46,955 nucleotides of DNA, taken from the NCBI GenBank assembly GCA_025201765.1, contig MU623543.1, positions 1 to 46,955 on the forward strand, given 5' to 3'. The notes beneath the pieces were generated by a model, which ran no database searches, was not told where the DNA came from, and saw nothing but the letters and a program-made list of their open reading frames with translations. This DNA is from Daldinia sp. FL1419 (Eukaryota; Ascomycota; Sordariomycetes; Xylariales; Hypoxylaceae). Made by a program: the position numbers and the translations under genes. This document shows positions 45,401-46,955 of this stretch, piece by piece (within the stretch, counting starts at the first letter, position 1; each line of letters begins with the position of its first letter).

Positions 45401-46955
45401 TAGTGTTTCGCACTTTTTATCTTTTTGTATTTGTATTGAGTCTTAGAATATAAAAAGCTGATTCCGGTTGCCTTTATTTCTACGATATTCTTAAGCCTAA
45501 TGATATATTTTTATTTATATGAACTTCCAAATTATTTAAATAAATATTTGGTTCAATATAGTACCTTGTTCTTATATTGGTAATTCTTCCCATAAGATTT
45601 TAAATTTCAAAGCTATTGGGCTAAACGTACGTATAAGAGAAATAACAACAAAAATAAATAATAAGCAAAATAATGCAATAAAACCTGTATATTTATAAAT
45701 CCTAAAAAAGAAAGTTATTTACTTTAAATTTAATAAATTTAAAACCTTTATATATATAATATATTAATTATATAATATTTCCTTTATTTGTTATAAAGAT
45801 CTATAATATTTAATAATATATAATCATTATTTATTCTATTTTTTTATAAATAATAAATTATAAATTATTATTAATTTCTTATTTTATTTAACCCTTTAAA
45901 TGTAAATTAATTTGATTATTTTTTATTAATATTTTTATAATTTTATTAAAGAAGGCTTTTATTATAAAATCAGTTAGGTTACAGGTTCTATAGATCTAAC
46001 AAATATTATCTATCTCTCTATTTTTATATAACTGTCTTAAAATTATAAGATTTATTATTAATTTTTTTTCATTAATAGTATTTATTTGTATTAAATATTG
46101 GTATAAAGAAAATAAATTAGTATAAAAAATAAGAAGAATTTTAAAAAATAAGAAATATTCTAATATAATATTAATAATATAATATATAATATATCCTATA
46201 TTAAAACCTTAAATTATACTATATATTTTATTAATAAATACATTATAAATAACACATTTATATTTAATAAATAATTAATAAATTACATTATTAATAATTT
46301 TAACCTTATTATTCTAATCTATTAATTTCTTATTATTTAGAACAATAATATATCTAATTTATAAATTAAAATCTTTATTATTCGTAAATAAATTATTAAC
46401 AAATATATATAAACAAAAATTTTAAAGATTTAATTTAATATATTTAAATTTATAATTTTTATTATTTATTTATTAAATAATTTTAATATTTAAAACCTTA
46501 ATTTTTTTAATTTTTAATTCTTAATATTAAATAATAATTAAATAATTAAAAATTATTTTAAATTAATATATAAAAACAATATAAGTTTTTTAAACCCTTT
46601 ATTCTACAAATTTACTAATTATATCCATAATCTTGATATTTAATGATTTAAATTTTTTAATTTAATTTTTCTAAATAATTAAAGTTCTATAATTATTATT
46701 ATAAATCATGATATAAATACTATTAAAATTTTCTATTCTTTTATTTAATATCTTTTAAAAATATACTTTAATATTAACTTTATTAAATATTTTATTTTTA
46801 ATTATAAAGAATTTTATAATATTAATATTAAAAATATTATTCATTTATAAATTAATAATTCTAAAAGGTTCTAAATTAATAATTAATAAATAAAGGTTAA
46901 ATATTAAAAACTTTATATGTAATTTATATTAATAATATTAAAAATAAATTTCAAA
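45401..46955 (-). mobile_element. RIP-degraded copia-type retroelement, right edge
   Basis: An AT-rich block with C rather than G as the residual base on the plus strand. On the minus strand, about 46130 to 45890, a single frame reads SLYQYLIQINTINEKK, then LRQLYKNREIDNI, a stop, and NLTDFIIKAFFNK. This resembles the RNase H tail of fungal Ty1/copia polyproteins (xLRQSYERREI... with NPAD...TK). It is a different family from the element at 2369-7813. No LTR could be delimited, and the element continues beyond the window. Confidence 0.65.

Noticed and set aside
1..46955. CRISPR array or bacterial operon structure
   Set aside because: No regularly spaced repeats, and genes are intron-containing and eukaryotic.

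Overview
The window is nuclear DNA of a filamentous ascomycete (Pezizomycotina, probably a Sordariomycete; this placement is inference). The signs are genes broken by many 43-115 nt introns with GTAAGT-like donors and CTAAC-like branch sites, fungal protein families, and sharply bounded AT-rich blocks whose transposons carry C-to-T and G-to-A damage on both strands, as expected from repeat-induced point mutation (RIP).

Layout. 1-7813 is AT-rich: an unidentified RIP-degraded block (1-2368), then a Ty1/copia LTR retrotransposon on the minus strand (2369-7813). Next to it lies a truncated NAD(P)-binding epimerase (7828-7998). 8000-12880 is gene-poor, holding a small two-exon zinc-ribbon protein (11346-11675) and a tannase/feruloyl esterase relic (about 12442-12720). 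Then follow a folylpolyglutamate-synthase-like gene (12887-14332, minus), a tRNA-like locus (15175-15342, minus), a DUF3433 membrane protein in three exons (16146-19890), and an NmrA/CipA-like oxidoreductase (19996-21117, minus). A zinc-related pair comes next: a secreted three-repeat His/Cys protein (23237-23811) and a ZIP zinc transporter (24708-26485). A 1390 bp RIP-inactivated Tc1/mariner element occupies 27321-28710. After it come a POT/PTR2 peptide transporter (30252-32700), an intronless DnaJC28-domain mitochondrial protein (33629-35236), acetyl-CoA hydrolase/CoA-transferase ACH1 (36371-38138), an uncharacterised Cys-rich protein with a Zn2Cys6-like array (39474-41574, minus), and a secreted FAD-linked BBE-type oxidase (42671-44851, minus). 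The right end (about 45400-46955) is another RIP-degraded copia-type element, on the minus strand.

Most genes here were reassembled from several short exons by following donor, branch and acceptor signals and checking that the reading frame closes; exon coordinates are given per gene. They are inferences from sequence, not transcript evidence.

How they work together. Most genes are independent housekeeping or accessory functions. The clearest link is the zinc pair. The secreted protein carries three copies of a C-x2-H-G-D-x3-C motif, and the ZIP transporter's extracellular N-terminus carries the same spacing. Both promoters hold CAAGGT/ACCTTG hexamers resembling zinc-regulator half-sites, which suggests a co-regulated zinc-capture and uptake unit. 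The other most unusual items are the Cys-rich protein, whose Cys triplets appear to have spread by duplication of a phase-0 exon, and a twin-intron or 2-nt-microexon structure in the peptide transporter.
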